The notes below the pieces were generated by a model. The model did not search any database. It was not told the DNA's origin and saw only the letters and a list, made by a program, of their open reading frames with translations. DNA of 14,052 nt from an uncultured Oscillospiraceae bacterium (GTDB taxonomy: Bacteria; Bacillota; Clostridia; Oscillospirales; Oscillospiraceae): assembly GCA_934565615.1 (NCBI GenBank), contig CAKTIH010000057.1, positions 1 to 14,052 of the forward strand, in the 5' to 3' direction. The translations under genes and the position numbers were made by a program. Shown here piece after piece: positions 1-8,133 of this stretch. Each line of letters starts with the position of its first letter. The stretch's first letter is position 1.

Positions 1-29
1 GTACAATATAGCGCGCCGGCAGAAATATG

Positions 30-2069
30 TCAAGCACCGTGTTCGGCAATGAATATCTCGAGCTTACCCTGCGCGATACCGAGCGCCGTATCCATGTCGG
101 AGTCACCGTACAGATAGGGCTGCATGCTCTCGATGAATATCCGCTCCATCTCGGCGCTCTCCTGAGTGTACACCGGCGCACCGTCAATAAGCCCCCTGAC
201 TGTTGCGCCCAGTTCCGGGCGTGTGTAAGAATCCAATACCGCATCGAGCGCTGCGGCATTGCTCGGATAGCATATGCGCCGCCGGTCAAAGTCCTTCATC
301 TGCTGGCTCTCCGTGAGCAGCAGGCGCAGGAAGCTCCATGCGTTCTCCTTATCCGGGCAGGTCTCGGGGATCATATAGCAGCCGCGCATGTCGCAGACAA
401 GGCTTGTGAAATCATCCCCGCCGTCGCTCCCGTCAAGCAGGCGCAGCGCGCGCCCGGACTCCATAGCGCTGTTCAGATAGTCCGGCTGAAGGTCTGTGTA
501 CATCAGCTCCGGGGTTCCCGCATCTTCCGTATTGACCTCATCGGGTCTTGCCGCGCACATCTCAAGCAATGCACGGACACCGTCCGACTCAAGCGCAGCC
601 GTCCCGCGCGCGAATATGCCGGGCGTCATGCAGCGCAGAAGCTCCGTCTTTGTCATCCGGCCGTTAAACAGCGGCTCGGTGCTGCCAATAGTGTCCAGAT
701 ACGCCTGACATTCCGCGAGTCTGAGCGCGCCCGGCTTATCGCGCAGTACGCCGCTCGATACAAAGGTATAGATCGAAAAGCCGCTCCATATCTCGCTGAG
801 CCGCCCATTGCGCTCGATCCCCGGCAGCAGACCCGGCACAAAGCTTTCGCGTGAAAGCTCCGGGTCGGCATCAAGGAACGGATAGAGGTCGGCAAACCCG
901 GCGGCAATATCGATCGAGTACCCGTCGGAGACGATGAGGTCTATCCCCTCCCCGGTCGAAACGTCGCGCAGCAGCCGCGCAAGCCCCTCCTCATCCGCGC
1001 CGTAATCAAGGCATTCGACGCGGTGGTCGGGTGATAGCTGCGTATACTGCGCCTTCAGCACACCCAGCATTTCAGACGCTCTGCCGTAAAAGGCGATGTT
1101 CACCGTGCGCCGGTCGTCTATCGTCCACTCCCGCGTCAGACACACAAGCTCCCCGGAGTTTTCCGGTGGGAGGGTGTCGGCCTTCCCGGGGGCTAAAAGA
1201 TAAGTGTTCTCATCAAGACTGAGAACTTCTCTATACTCCGTCTGCGTGCTGTAGAGCTCGTAAAGTTCGACAGTGCGCGCCGCGGTAAAGTCACTGCCGA
1301 TGCTAACCAGCGTCCCGCCCATGCACACGAGCGCTTCACCGGCAGCGCTGCGGCACACCGCGCTCGGCGCGATCAGGTCTATATCACAGTCGATGGGGAC
1401 GAGCTTCCCCGCCGCCGCGTCGTAAGTGTTCAGCTTTGACCTATGGCTGTCGGTATCGATAGTCTGAAAGACCGCCTCACCGTCTATCAGCAGCGGCGGG
1501 CAGAACTCGACGCGCTCACGCGTGAAGCTCTCAATCTCCTCGCCCGAAGCGGAGTAGCGCCGGATATTGTGTACCCCGCGCAGCCAGAAGCCGCCGTCGG
1601 GCAGTGCAAGAATGCTCCGCGCCTCGTCGCCCGCGTCGATGCTCACGGGGTAGGTCTCGATCAGCGTGCCGTCAGGCAGATAGGTGCTCACAGTGTACTG
1701 CGTCCCGCCGTCCGCTTCCTCGCTACACAGCAGGAGAAAGCGCCCCGCGGCACAGTCAAGGGAGATCGGGCTGCCCGCTCCCGGCAGCGCCGACACTATG
1801 GCTTCGCCGATACGCAGTCCGCCGCCAAGCGTATAGTCCATACGCGCAAGGCAGGGCGCGCCGTCCATGATGCCGCATAAAAAGATGTGCCCCCCGTCCG
1901 CCGCGGCAGCGATTATCGTGCCGTCAAGGCCGAAGGGATAGCGGCTCACCGCTTCGGTGCGCCAGTAATACGTCTCCTCCGGGCTTTCCTGTTCCGCACC
2001 TTCTTCTCCGCAGGCGCACAGCGTCAGGAGCATGAACAGCGCAAGCAAGAGCGTCAGCAGCTTTTTCAT
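30..2069 (-). CDS. Lipoprotein with extracellular solute-binding domain (two-part, 679 aa)
   Basis: The product is probably a membrane-anchored extracellular binding protein. The N terminus is a lipoprotein signal: MKK, a leucine-rich core, then the lipobox LCAC, so Cys20 is the predicted lipidation site. Residues about 35-315 are rich in short beta-strand-like repeats and suggest a propeller or similar beta domain. From about residue 322 (after the stretch containing EWTIDD) the protein resembles family-1 extracellular solute-binding proteins: a strand with AFYGRA, an LIVSDGYSID segment like the SBP hinge region, and repeated aromatic segments. I chose ATG at 2069 because GGAGTG lies 6 bases upstream; an in-frame GTG at 2078 overlaps that RBS and would add MTA before the signal. 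No ABC permease or ATPase adjoins it on the visible side, so it may be an orphan binding protein or sensor. The ligand cannot be read from the sequence. Lipoprotein is sure; the SBP assignment is good; the N-terminal fold is a guess. Confidence 0.82.
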   Translation of the reverse strand: MKKLLTLLLALFMLLTLCACGEEGAEQESPEETYYWRTEAVSRYPFGLDGTIIAAAADGGHIFLCGIMDGAPCLARMDYTLGGGLRIGEAIVSALPGAGSPISLDCAAGRFLLLCSEEADGGTQYTVSTYLPDGTLIETYPVSIDAGDEARSILALPDGGFWLRGVHNIRRYSASGEEIESFTRERVEFCPPLLIDGEAVFQTIDTDSHRSKLNTYDAAAGKLVPIDCDIDLIAPSAVCRSAAGEALVCMGGTLVSIGSDFTAARTVELYELYSTQTEYREVLSLDENTYLLAPGKADTLPPENSGELVCLTREWTIDDRRTVNIAFYGRASEMLGVLKAQYTQLSPDHRVECLDYGADEEGLARLLRDVSTGEGIDLIVSDGYSIDIAAGFADLYPFLDADPELSRESFVPGLLPGIERNGRLSEIWSGFSIYTFVSSGVLRDKPGALRLAECQAYLDTIGSTEPLFNGRMTKTELLRCMTPGIFARGTAALESDGVRALLEMCAARPDEVNTEDAGTPELMYTDLQPDYLNSAMESGRALRLLDGSDGGDDFTSLVCDMRGCYMIPETCPDKENAWSFLRLLLTESQQMKDFDRRRICYPSNAAALDAVLDSYTRPELGATVRGLIDGAPVYTQESAEMERIFIESMQPYLYGDSDMDTALGIAQGKLEIFIAEHGA

Positions 2070-2087
2070 GGCAGTCACTCCGATCGT

Positions 2088-2103
2088 ATTATTCTATAAT
2101 AAT
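2088..2103. promoter_or_regulatory. AT-rich palindrome at the likely promoter of the lipoprotein gene
   Basis: A 6-bp inverted repeat (ATTATT, loop CTAT, AATAAT) lies about 20 bases upstream of the lipoprotein start. On the minus strand it includes TAGAAT, a fair -10 hexamer. The -35 is unclear: TTCCAT at 18 bases is poor, and a better TTGAAA lies too far away. The palindrome could be an operator or just AT-rich promoter DNA. Confidence 0.3.
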
Positions 2104-2142
2104 GACGTGTTCTGATGGAAAAAGTTTCAAGTTTATAGGAAT

Positions 2143-2171
2143 AAAAAGGCTCCCCTTGTTGCAAGGGGAGC
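2143..2171 (-). terminator. Intrinsic terminator for the GLUG/MMPL operon
   Basis: Read on the minus strand, the 10-bp GC-rich stem 2149-2171 is followed directly by CCTTTTTATT, a classic U tract. It lies about 80 bases past the stop of the GLUG gene and upstream of the lipoprotein gene, so it should end the five-gene operon and insulate the lipoprotein. It is the first half of the intergenic repeat, so the repeat appears to serve as a terminator here. Confidence 0.7.
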
Positions 2172-2197
2172 TGTCAGCCGTAAGGCTGACTGAGGGG
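2149..2197. repeat. Double-hairpin intergenic repeat (REP/MITE-like)
   Basis: Two perfect hairpins stand in tandem. The first is a 10-bp stem, GCTCCCCTTG (2149-2158) with CAAGGGGAGC (2162-2171) around a 3-base loop. The second is a 7-bp stem, GTCAGCC (2173-2179) with GGCTGAC (2184-2190) around GTAA. TGAGGGG follows. From memory, very similar GGGGAGCTGTCAGC...GCTGACTGAGGGG elements are scattered through intergenic regions of many Clostridia genomes; only one copy is present in this window, so its repeat status is recalled and not shown here. Confidence 0.6.
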
Positions 2198-2251
2198 ATA
2201 AATGCCTTGATTTTCCTGTGCGATTGATGGCAGCCCTTCGCCTTTTCTATA

Positions 2252-4822
2252 TTATTCCGCTTTATTCTTCACGGCCTTCTTTTTCCTTACCGCGAAGGAC
2301 GCGACCGCACCGGCTGCGATAATCACAGCCGCGGCTATGGGCAGCAGGAGCGATGCCCCGCGCTGCGCTTGCAGCAGTACGACCGAACCGCCGTTTTCGA
2401 GCGTGAACACGATGCGGCTTCCGTCGCGGGTATAATCCAGCGGACTGAGCGCGCCGTCGCGCAGCTCATAGAGCCTGCCGCTCTCCTCCGCCAGCATGCG
2501 CACGGTGAGCTCTCCGTCATAGCCCGGTACCTCGACGGTGTAGGCCGAGATAAGCTCCTCCGCGTCGATCCCGAGCGCGGTGCAGTCCGGCGTGAGCGGC
2601 ACGGCAAGCAGGCTGTCAGTCTCGTCAAAGACGCCCTCGGCAAGAAACAGCGGCTCATCCCCGTCGCTTGCGAGCGTCGTGACCGGGCGGACATAGCTGC
2701 CGTCGACAGTTGTGCTGAAATACACAGCGCTGCTGTCAAAATCGTCCCAGCGCCAGCGCATGCCGTCCTTGTCCGGGATCACGGGAAGCTTATCTATCGC
2801 GCCTCCGAAGGGCACTTCCACAGTCTCGACAGTCTTGCCCTCGACCGCGAAGCTGACGCTTATCTTTCTAAAGCTGTCGGGCGTACCGTCGAGCGCGGTA
2901 AATTCCTCATAGTCCATGTGCTCGGCCTGCCCGGAAAAGCTGAAGCCGTCCACTCCGCCGACGGTGCAGTCGGAATACAGATTATCCTTGACGCTGCCGT
3001 CGGCAAAACCGGCGATAGAGCCTTGAAACTCTGCGTAGCCCTCAAGGTGCGGCATGGCGCGGCAGTTCTCGATGTTTCTGCCGCTGCCGGCGATCCCGCC
3101 CATGTAGCTCGACGCGGAAACGTTCGCCCGCGCCGTGCAGTCACGCAGCGTACCGGTGCTGAGACCGGCGACGCCGCCGGCATACTCGTTCCCGGCGCTC
3201 ACGCTCCCGGCGGAGCCGCTGAGGTAGACAAGGCCGTAGTCCATTCTGCCCGCAATGCCCCCGGCGCAGGATTTCACCGCGCTTACCTCGGCATAGTTTT
3301 TGCAGCCGCTCACCAACGCGAGCACCTCATAGCGCCCGCTGTCGAGAACAACGGATGAAATATTGAGCTGGTCCTCGCGGTCAAAGGCCACGTCCAGCGC
3401 GATGCTCCCTGCGATGCCGCCGACATTCGTATCGGCACTGACGGCGGCGCGGTTCAGGCCGTTTACCACGGCGCATGACGCGGTATCTGGATCGTTGCCG
3501 TCCGACACGTCGGTTATGTTCAGCGCATCAGAGGCGCTGCCAAGGCCGTAGAGCATCTCCGTCATCGCAGCGGAAACGTCCGTCATGGCGGAGCTTACAT
3601 CCTGCATATCGTATGTAAGCGTCTCATTGCCGACTACACCGGCGATCTCGCTCATTATTTCGGTGAGCTGTTCGAGATTTGCGTTGAGCTGGTTCGCGGC
3701 GTCATCGTCTATCCCGCCCCACCCGGAGGGATCATCGCCGATCGAGCCGTTGATGATGTCGATGCTGTCGGAAACGATGGCTGCCGCATCCTGCATCAGC
3801 CAGCCCGCTTCAGACATTCCCGCGCCCATGTTGCCGAGCATCGTGTTCATTGATGACTCAAGCTCATACAGTCCGGAGCGCATACTTGAGAGCCCGCCGC
3901 CGGTGAAGTTCCACTCGGCATGCGGCTCTATCTGCCCGACGATGCCGCCGACGTCCTTGCGCCCGGTGACCTCGCCGTGGTTCGCGCATCCGACGACGCG
4001 CCCGCTCTGCCGCCCGACGACGCCGCCGACATTGTAGCCGACGTGCGGATAGCCCACCGCGCCGCTGTTTGCGCAGTTTTCTATGAGCGCGCTGCTCAGC
4101 CCAGCGATGCCGCCGACGTCGGTAATGTCGATGATATCCTCCTCGCTGCTGGCTCTGAGCGTGGAGATATCAAAGCTGCGGTCCTCCTCGTCGGGGATAT
4201 ACTCGGTGTTGACGTCCATCATGCCGCGGCAGTCCCGGAGCGTGCCGCGGTTCTCGCCCGCGATGCCGCCGACGCGGTGGCGGCCGTAGAGCGTACCGGT
4301 GACTGTACAGCCGGATATCTCCGCCCCCTCGGCGTTGAGCCCGGCAATGCCGCCGACGGCGCTCTCCGCCTGAATGTCCCCGTCAAAGCGGCAGTTGGTT
4401 ATCTTTCCGTAATTCACACCGGCGATACCGCCGATGCTCTCCCCCGTCCCGGACGCCTTCAGCGTACCGGAGACGCGGACATTTCTGACCTCGCCAGCGG
4501 CAAGCACCATGCGGAACAGTCCCTGAGTCGAGCCTGCGGCGTCGAAGCTCACGCCGATGATGTTGTGCCCCTGTCCGTCAAAGGTCCCGGAGAGCAGCGG
4601 GATCGGCGTGAAGTCAAGCCCCGTGAGGTTAATGTCGTTTTCGAGAAGAATGGTCTTGTCCTGCGACCATGTGTCCGAGACGCAGTTTGCGGCAAGCTCC
4701 ATAAGCTCCTCGGCAGTGGATATTCTGACCTTTTCCGTATCATCCTCCGCCGCGAGCGCGCCTATTGTAAAGCACGGCAGGAGCAGCAGCACGCACAAAA
4801 GTACAGAAAAAGTTCTTTTCAT
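2252..4822 (-). CDS. Secreted, membrane-anchored GLUG-repeat protein
   Basis: This 856-residue surface protein starts with a signal peptide (residues 1-25, cleavage near ALAAED) and ends with one membrane helix (about 824-845) and a basic tail, RKKKAVKNK. No LPXTG motif is present, so the anchor is the helix itself. About ten GLUG-type repeats (GGIAG plus a following NC or GC segment) start near residues 131, 157, 185, 237, 266, 292, 468, 521, 549 and 575, with weaker copies near 600 and 622. The GLUG array should form a beta-helix-like rod. It is broken at about 308-440 by a Gly/Asp-punctuated, Met- and Ala-rich stretch predicted to be helical. Residues 650-820 look like beta domains between rod and membrane. 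The ATG is preceded by GGGGGA at 8 bases, inside the end of the MMPL gene, and the start lies 4 bases after the MMPL stop, so the two are co-expressed and probably coupled. Role unknown: adhesin, or extracytoplasmic partner of the MMPL protein. Confidence 0.85.
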   Translation of the reverse strand: MKRTFSVLLCVLLLLPCFTIGALAAEDDTEKVRISTAEELMELAANCVSDTWSQDKTILLENDINLTGLDFTPIPLLSGTFDGQGHNIIGVSFDAAGSTQGLFRMVLAAGEVRNVRVSGTLKASGTGESIGGIAGVNYGKITNCRFDGDIQAESAVGGIAGLNAEGAEISGCTVTGTLYGRHRVGGIAGENRGTLRDCRGMMDVNTEYIPDEEDRSFDISTLRASSEEDIIDITDVGGIAGLSSALIENCANSGAVGYPHVGYNVGGVVGRQSGRVVGCANHGEVTGRKDVGGIVGQIEPHAEWNFTGGGLSSMRSGLYELESSMNTMLGNMGAGMSEAGWLMQDAAAIVSDSIDIINGSIGDDPSGWGGIDDDAANQLNANLEQLTEIMSEIAGVVGNETLTYDMQDVSSAMTDVSAAMTEMLYGLGSASDALNITDVSDGNDPDTASCAVVNGLNRAAVSADTNVGGIAGSIALDVAFDREDQLNISSVVLDSGRYEVLALVSGCKNYAEVSAVKSCAGGIAGRMDYGLVYLSGSAGSVSAGNEYAGGVAGLSTGTLRDCTARANVSASSYMGGIAGSGRNIENCRAMPHLEGYAEFQGSIAGFADGSVKDNLYSDCTVGGVDGFSFSGQAEHMDYEEFTALDGTPDSFRKISVSFAVEGKTVETVEVPFGGAIDKLPVIPDKDGMRWRWDDFDSSAVYFSTTVDGSYVRPVTTLASDGDEPLFLAEGVFDETDSLLAVPLTPDCTALGIDAEELISAYTVEVPGYDGELTVRMLAEESGRLYELRDGALSPLDYTRDGSRIVFTLENGGSVVLLQAQRGASLLLPIAAAVIIAAGAVASFAVRKKKAVKNKAE

Positions 4823-4826
4823 ACCG

Positions 4827-7094
4827 TCAGTCCCCCGCCTTTTTCCCGAAAGTTGTCTTTTCTATCACCTTATCCAGCAGCACTATGATCTGCGGCAGCA
4901 CAGTCATGACAAGGATGACCGAGATGAGCGCGCCGCGCCCGACCGCAAGGCCAATGTGGCCTATGTAAACATCGCTCACGCGGTAGGCGATGAGAAAGCC
5001 CGCCACGGTCATTATCGTGCCGGAGGTCATGACCGTGGGGAATGCCTCGTTCACGGCCTTGACCATCGCCTCGCGTGGCTCATTGAGCTTTCGCAGGTCG
5101 AGGTAATGGCTCATGATGACTATGGCGTAGTCGATCGTCGCGCCCATCTGGATCGCCGAGACGATCATGTTCGTCACAAATGACGCACTCGTCTGCGTAA
5201 GGTACGGGAATGTGAAGTTTATCCATATACTGCCCTGGATGACGAACACCAGTATCACCGCGCCGCCGATGGACTTGAAAGTAAATATAAGAATGAGCAG
5301 CACGAAGGTGATCGTCAGGACGTTTATGAGCATAGAGTCTCCGCTGAATGTCTCGCGCAGTTCGCGCGCACTCGTGACGTTGCCGATGACGAGGCACTCT
5401 CCATCGCCGTAGTACCCGTCGGCAATGCCGCGCAGGGAATCGACAAGCGTGATGCTGTCCTCGCCCTCGACGGGGACGTCCGCAGTTATGACCATGCGGT
5501 CCCAGTTCACGCCTCGCAGCTGCGCTTCGCCGCGCTCAAGCTCGCCGCGCAGGGAATCAAGCGTCTCCTGAGAAGCATCGTCGAGCGTGACGATGCCCTG
5601 GTCTATCTTTTCAAACAGGTATAGGAACATGTCTATAAGCGGCACGGAATAGGCCTCGGCATTGCCGAACACTGCCTGATACTGCTCATGCTCCACGCCG
5701 TAGGCCGCATATAGCAGCTGCGCCTGCTCATAGTCGATGTTCAGCAGCATCGAGAACATGCGCGGCGTGTAGAAATCCGTGAGTACGCGCCCGTCCTCTA
5801 TCTCGATATTGGCAAGGCCGGTCGCGCTCTTGACGTGCGGCAGCTCCTCCGCCGCGCTGAGTATCGCCTTCTCGGAAGCATAGTCCCCGGCGGGGACGAG
5901 CACGGCTATAGTCGTATCGTTCGTGAAGGTGTTCGTTATCTTGCGCGAGGCGTCGCGGCTCTCGGAATGGACAAGCTCATCAATGCTGCTGTCCGAGAAG
6001 GCGTACTCCGTTCTCGACGAGCAGTACACGGCCATCGGGAGGATGACGAGGAAGATCACAACGAAACCGAGCTTCGTTTTCATCAGGAACCTGCCCCAGC
6101 CGTAGAGCTGCGGTATATGCGAGCGGTGCGCCGTCACGCGCAGCGGCTTGCGGCAGTATGCGATAAGCCCCGGCATCAGCAGGAACACCGTGATAAGGCT
6201 GCACACTATGCTCTTTGACAGCACAAGGCCAAGGTCATAGCCGAGGCGGAACTGCATCAGCACCAGCGCGACAAGCCCCGCGATGGTCGTAAGGCTGGAG
6301 GAGGATATCTCCACGATGGATTTAGAGAGCGCCTCGATAAGCGCGTCGTATTCGGTCGGGAAGCGCTCGGTCTCGTCCTGATAGCGGTGGGAGAAGATGA
6401 TGGCATAGTCTATCGCCAGCGCCAGCTGCATTATGACGGCGATGGAATTCGTGATCGACGATATCTCGCCGAGCCAGAAGTTTGTGCCCATGTTGAGAAG
6501 CGCCGCCACGGCAAACACAACGAGGAAGATGACCACCTCAAAATAGCTGCGCGAGGTAAACAGCAGCACCCCGACGATGACCAGCACCGCCAGCGCCAGC
6601 ACGCCGACCATTTCGCTCGCTATCTGCGCGAGCAGATCCTGCCCTATCTCTGAGGATATGTAGGTATCGGGTCCCGCCGTCATGCCGCGGATGGTGTTCA
6701 TCGTGTCGATGACGTCCTGGTCGTTCTCGTCCCCGTCGAAGGACACCGTCAGCAGCGCCGCGGAGCTTACGAAGTGCGCCGTGGAATCGTCAAAGGTGAC
6801 GCCGGTCACGTGCGGCAGCTCCGCTATCTCGTCGGCCACGGACTTTGCACGGTCATAGGTCGTGTTCGCGAGCATGACGTTCGCGCTGGCAAAGGTCGTG
6901 AACTCCTCTTCCATTATCGTAAGGCCCCGGCGCGTGTCGGTATTTGCCGGGAGGAAGGCCGTGATGTCCTCATTGACCTTCACCTTGCTTATCGACATTG
7001 CGCAGTACACGCAGGCCGCGGCAAAGACGATCATCACCAGCATGCGCTGGTCGACGATGAATTTTGAAATTTTCTTGAGAATGTTATTCTCCAA
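4827..7094 (-). CDS. MMPL/RND-superfamily membrane transporter
   Basis: The 755-residue protein has the MMPL layout: one N-terminal helix (about 18-36), a first extracellular domain (about 37-158), a bundle of five helices (about 160-312), a further helix (about 340-358), a second extracellular domain (about 360-586), and five C-terminal helices (about 588-740). The signature Asp-Tyr pairs of the proton relay are present in both halves: ALAIDYAIIFSHRY (Asp229-Tyr230) and GATIDYAIVIMSHY (Asp655-Tyr656). Family members move lipids, glycolipids or amphiphilic compounds using proton flow; the substrate here is unknown. The start codon is TTG, supported by a strong GGAGGAGAT site 7 bases upstream and by the absence of another start before the first helix. 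It lies third from last in a minus-strand run, 31 bases after the HD gene and 4 bases before the GLUG gene. The length is typical of compact Firmicutes MMPL proteins. Family sure; substrate unknown. Confidence 0.92.
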   Translation of the reverse strand: MENNILKKISKFIVDQRMLVMIVFAAACVYCAMSISKVKVNEDITAFLPANTDTRRGLTIMEEEFTTFASANVMLANTTYDRAKSVADEIAELPHVTGVTFDDSTAHFVSSAALLTVSFDGDENDQDVIDTMNTIRGMTAGPDTYISSEIGQDLLAQIASEMVGVLALAVLVIVGVLLFTSRSYFEVVIFLVVFAVAALLNMGTNFWLGEISSITNSIAVIMQLALAIDYAIIFSHRYQDETERFPTEYDALIEALSKSIVEISSSSLTTIAGLVALVLMQFRLGYDLGLVLSKSIVCSLITVFLLMPGLIAYCRKPLRVTAHRSHIPQLYGWGRFLMKTKLGFVVIFLVILPMAVYCSSRTEYAFSDSSIDELVHSESRDASRKITNTFTNDTTIAVLVPAGDYASEKAILSAAEELPHVKSATGLANIEIEDGRVLTDFYTPRMFSMLLNIDYEQAQLLYAAYGVEHEQYQAVFGNAEAYSVPLIDMFLYLFEKIDQGIVTLDDASQETLDSLRGELERGEAQLRGVNWDRMVITADVPVEGEDSITLVDSLRGIADGYYGDGECLVIGNVTSARELRETFSGDSMLINVLTITFVLLILIFTFKSIGGAVILVFVIQGSIWINFTFPYLTQTSASFVTNMIVSAIQMGATIDYAIVIMSHYLDLRKLNEPREAMVKAVNEAFPTVMTSGTIMTVAGFLIAYRVSDVYIGHIGLAVGRGALISVILVMTVLPQIIVLLDKVIEKTTFGKKAGD

Positions 7095-7097
7095 ACG

Positions 7098-7106
7098 ATC
7101 TCCTCC
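7098..7106 (-). promoter_or_regulatory. Ribosome binding site deciding a TTG start
   Basis: On the minus strand GGAGGAGAT lies with its GGAGG core 7 bases before a TTG codon at 7092-7094. It is the strongest RBS in the operon and fixes the start of the MMPL gene at a rare codon. Confidence 0.8.
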
Positions 7107-7125
7107 GAAATGGTCCTGATTTCTA

Positions 7126-8133
7126 CTATCGCGCGCATATCGCCCTGTCGAGCGGCGTGTCCATGAAATTCTTTATCTCCCCGTCGAATTGCGAGTTTAT
7201 TTCCGACAGCCGCCCATGATCCCGCACAAACGGATCGATGCGACGTTTCTTCGCGCCGATCACGCGCCACGCGCCGTCTGGGAAAGCTTCCCTGTCGGTG
7301 ACTATCTCGTGCAGCGCGCAGTAGCCGCGCCACAGTCCGGCAGTCTCCGCGTCGGACCGGAGCTTTTCTATAACGGTCTCCTCCGTCAGATAAAGCTCCT
7401 CCGCGCTGAGTACATTCTTTTCGAGCGCCCGCCCCAGAAGCTCCGAGAGCATCTGCATCGCGCATCTGTCCTCGTCCGAAACGTATATGCGTGACATTTC
7501 GAGCGCGTCATGCGCGAAGCGGTACGCCGTGTCGGCATCGGTAAACGAAAGCTCCGTCTCGCCGTGCTCGTTCACCGTGACGCAGAGATCATCGTAATAC
7601 TCCTGAAGCTCCACCGCAGTCCTCCCGGTATATGCTGCGAGGTTTCCGAGCGTGTATTCGAGCCTGTCCGCCGAAAGGCGCGGGCTGTCGTTATCCGCGA
7701 CGGGGTAGATGTGATAATCCGTCACCGCGTCCGGGTCTATATTGTATTTATCGAGCAGGTGCGTTATCCCCTCAGAGCCGCGTATCAGCTCCCCGGTGCG
7801 CCCCTCGGTGTGCTCCTGCGCCATATAGTCGCCGTACAGAAAGTCCACCGTGTGGGCAAACACCGGCGTCGCGATATCGTGGAACAGCCCCGCGAGCGTC
7901 TGCGCCATGCTGCCGGTAAAGTGCCAGACGATGAGCGCTACGCCCACGCTGTGCCGGTAGCGTGAATACCTCGGCAGCCCGCGAAAGCGCGGGAAGGAGG
8001 TATACTCGCAGCCGCAGTTCATGCCGACGTGGCGGAGTCTTTGCATTTCCGGCAGGGCGCAGAACTCATCGATCCACACCGGGCGCTCCGCGCTGTACAG
8101 CACGGGTTTGCTTTCCGTCTCTGTTATGCTCAT
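7126..8133 (-). CDS. HD-domain phosphohydrolase (dGTPase-like/COG1078-like)
   Basis: The 335-residue soluble protein carries the metal-binding HD signature spread as in HD phosphohydrolases: His61 in YRHSVG, His85-Asp86 in AGLFHDIATP, and Asp156 in SADRLEY. His94 (FAHTVDF) and Glu107-His108 fit the extra residues seen in dGTPase/SAMHD1-type members. HD enzymes of this type cleave phosphates from nucleotides or cyclic dinucleotides; the substrate cannot be told from the sequence. The ATG at 8133 overlaps the LOG stop codon as ATGA, with GGAAAAAGC just before it, so translation is coupled to the LOG gene. The stop is followed 31 bases later by the MMPL start. Residues 200-335 are charged, helical and unlike anything I can name. 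Fold and metal site are well supported; a nucleotide substrate is an inference helped by the adjacent LOG nucleotidase. Confidence 0.85.
   Translation of the reverse strand: MSITETESKPVLYSAERPVWIDEFCALPEMQRLRHVGMNCGCEYTSFPRFRGLPRYSRYRHSVGVALIVWHFTGSMAQTLAGLFHDIATPVFAHTVDFLYGDYMAQEHTEGRTGELIRGSEGITHLLDKYNIDPDAVTDYHIYPVADNDSPRLSADRLEYTLGNLAAYTGRTAVELQEYYDDLCVTVNEHGETELSFTDADTAYRFAHDALEMSRIYVSDEDRCAMQMLSELLGRALEKNVLSAEELYLTEETVIEKLRSDAETAGLWRGYCALHEIVTDREAFPDGAWRVIGAKKRRIDPFVRDHGRLSEINSQFDGEIKNFMDTPLDRAICAR

Noticed and set aside
2369..3358. A 329-codon plus-strand open frame, and another at 3920-4888
   Set aside because: Both mirror the GLUG gene. Their repeated Ala/Asp/Val composition comes from the reversed GGIAG codons, with no good RBS or domain.
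3060..4450. Recurring GCCGCCGAC-type words, which look like a CRISPR or satellite array
   Set aside because: The units are irregularly spaced and degenerate, and correspond to the codons for GGIAG in the GLUG repeats.
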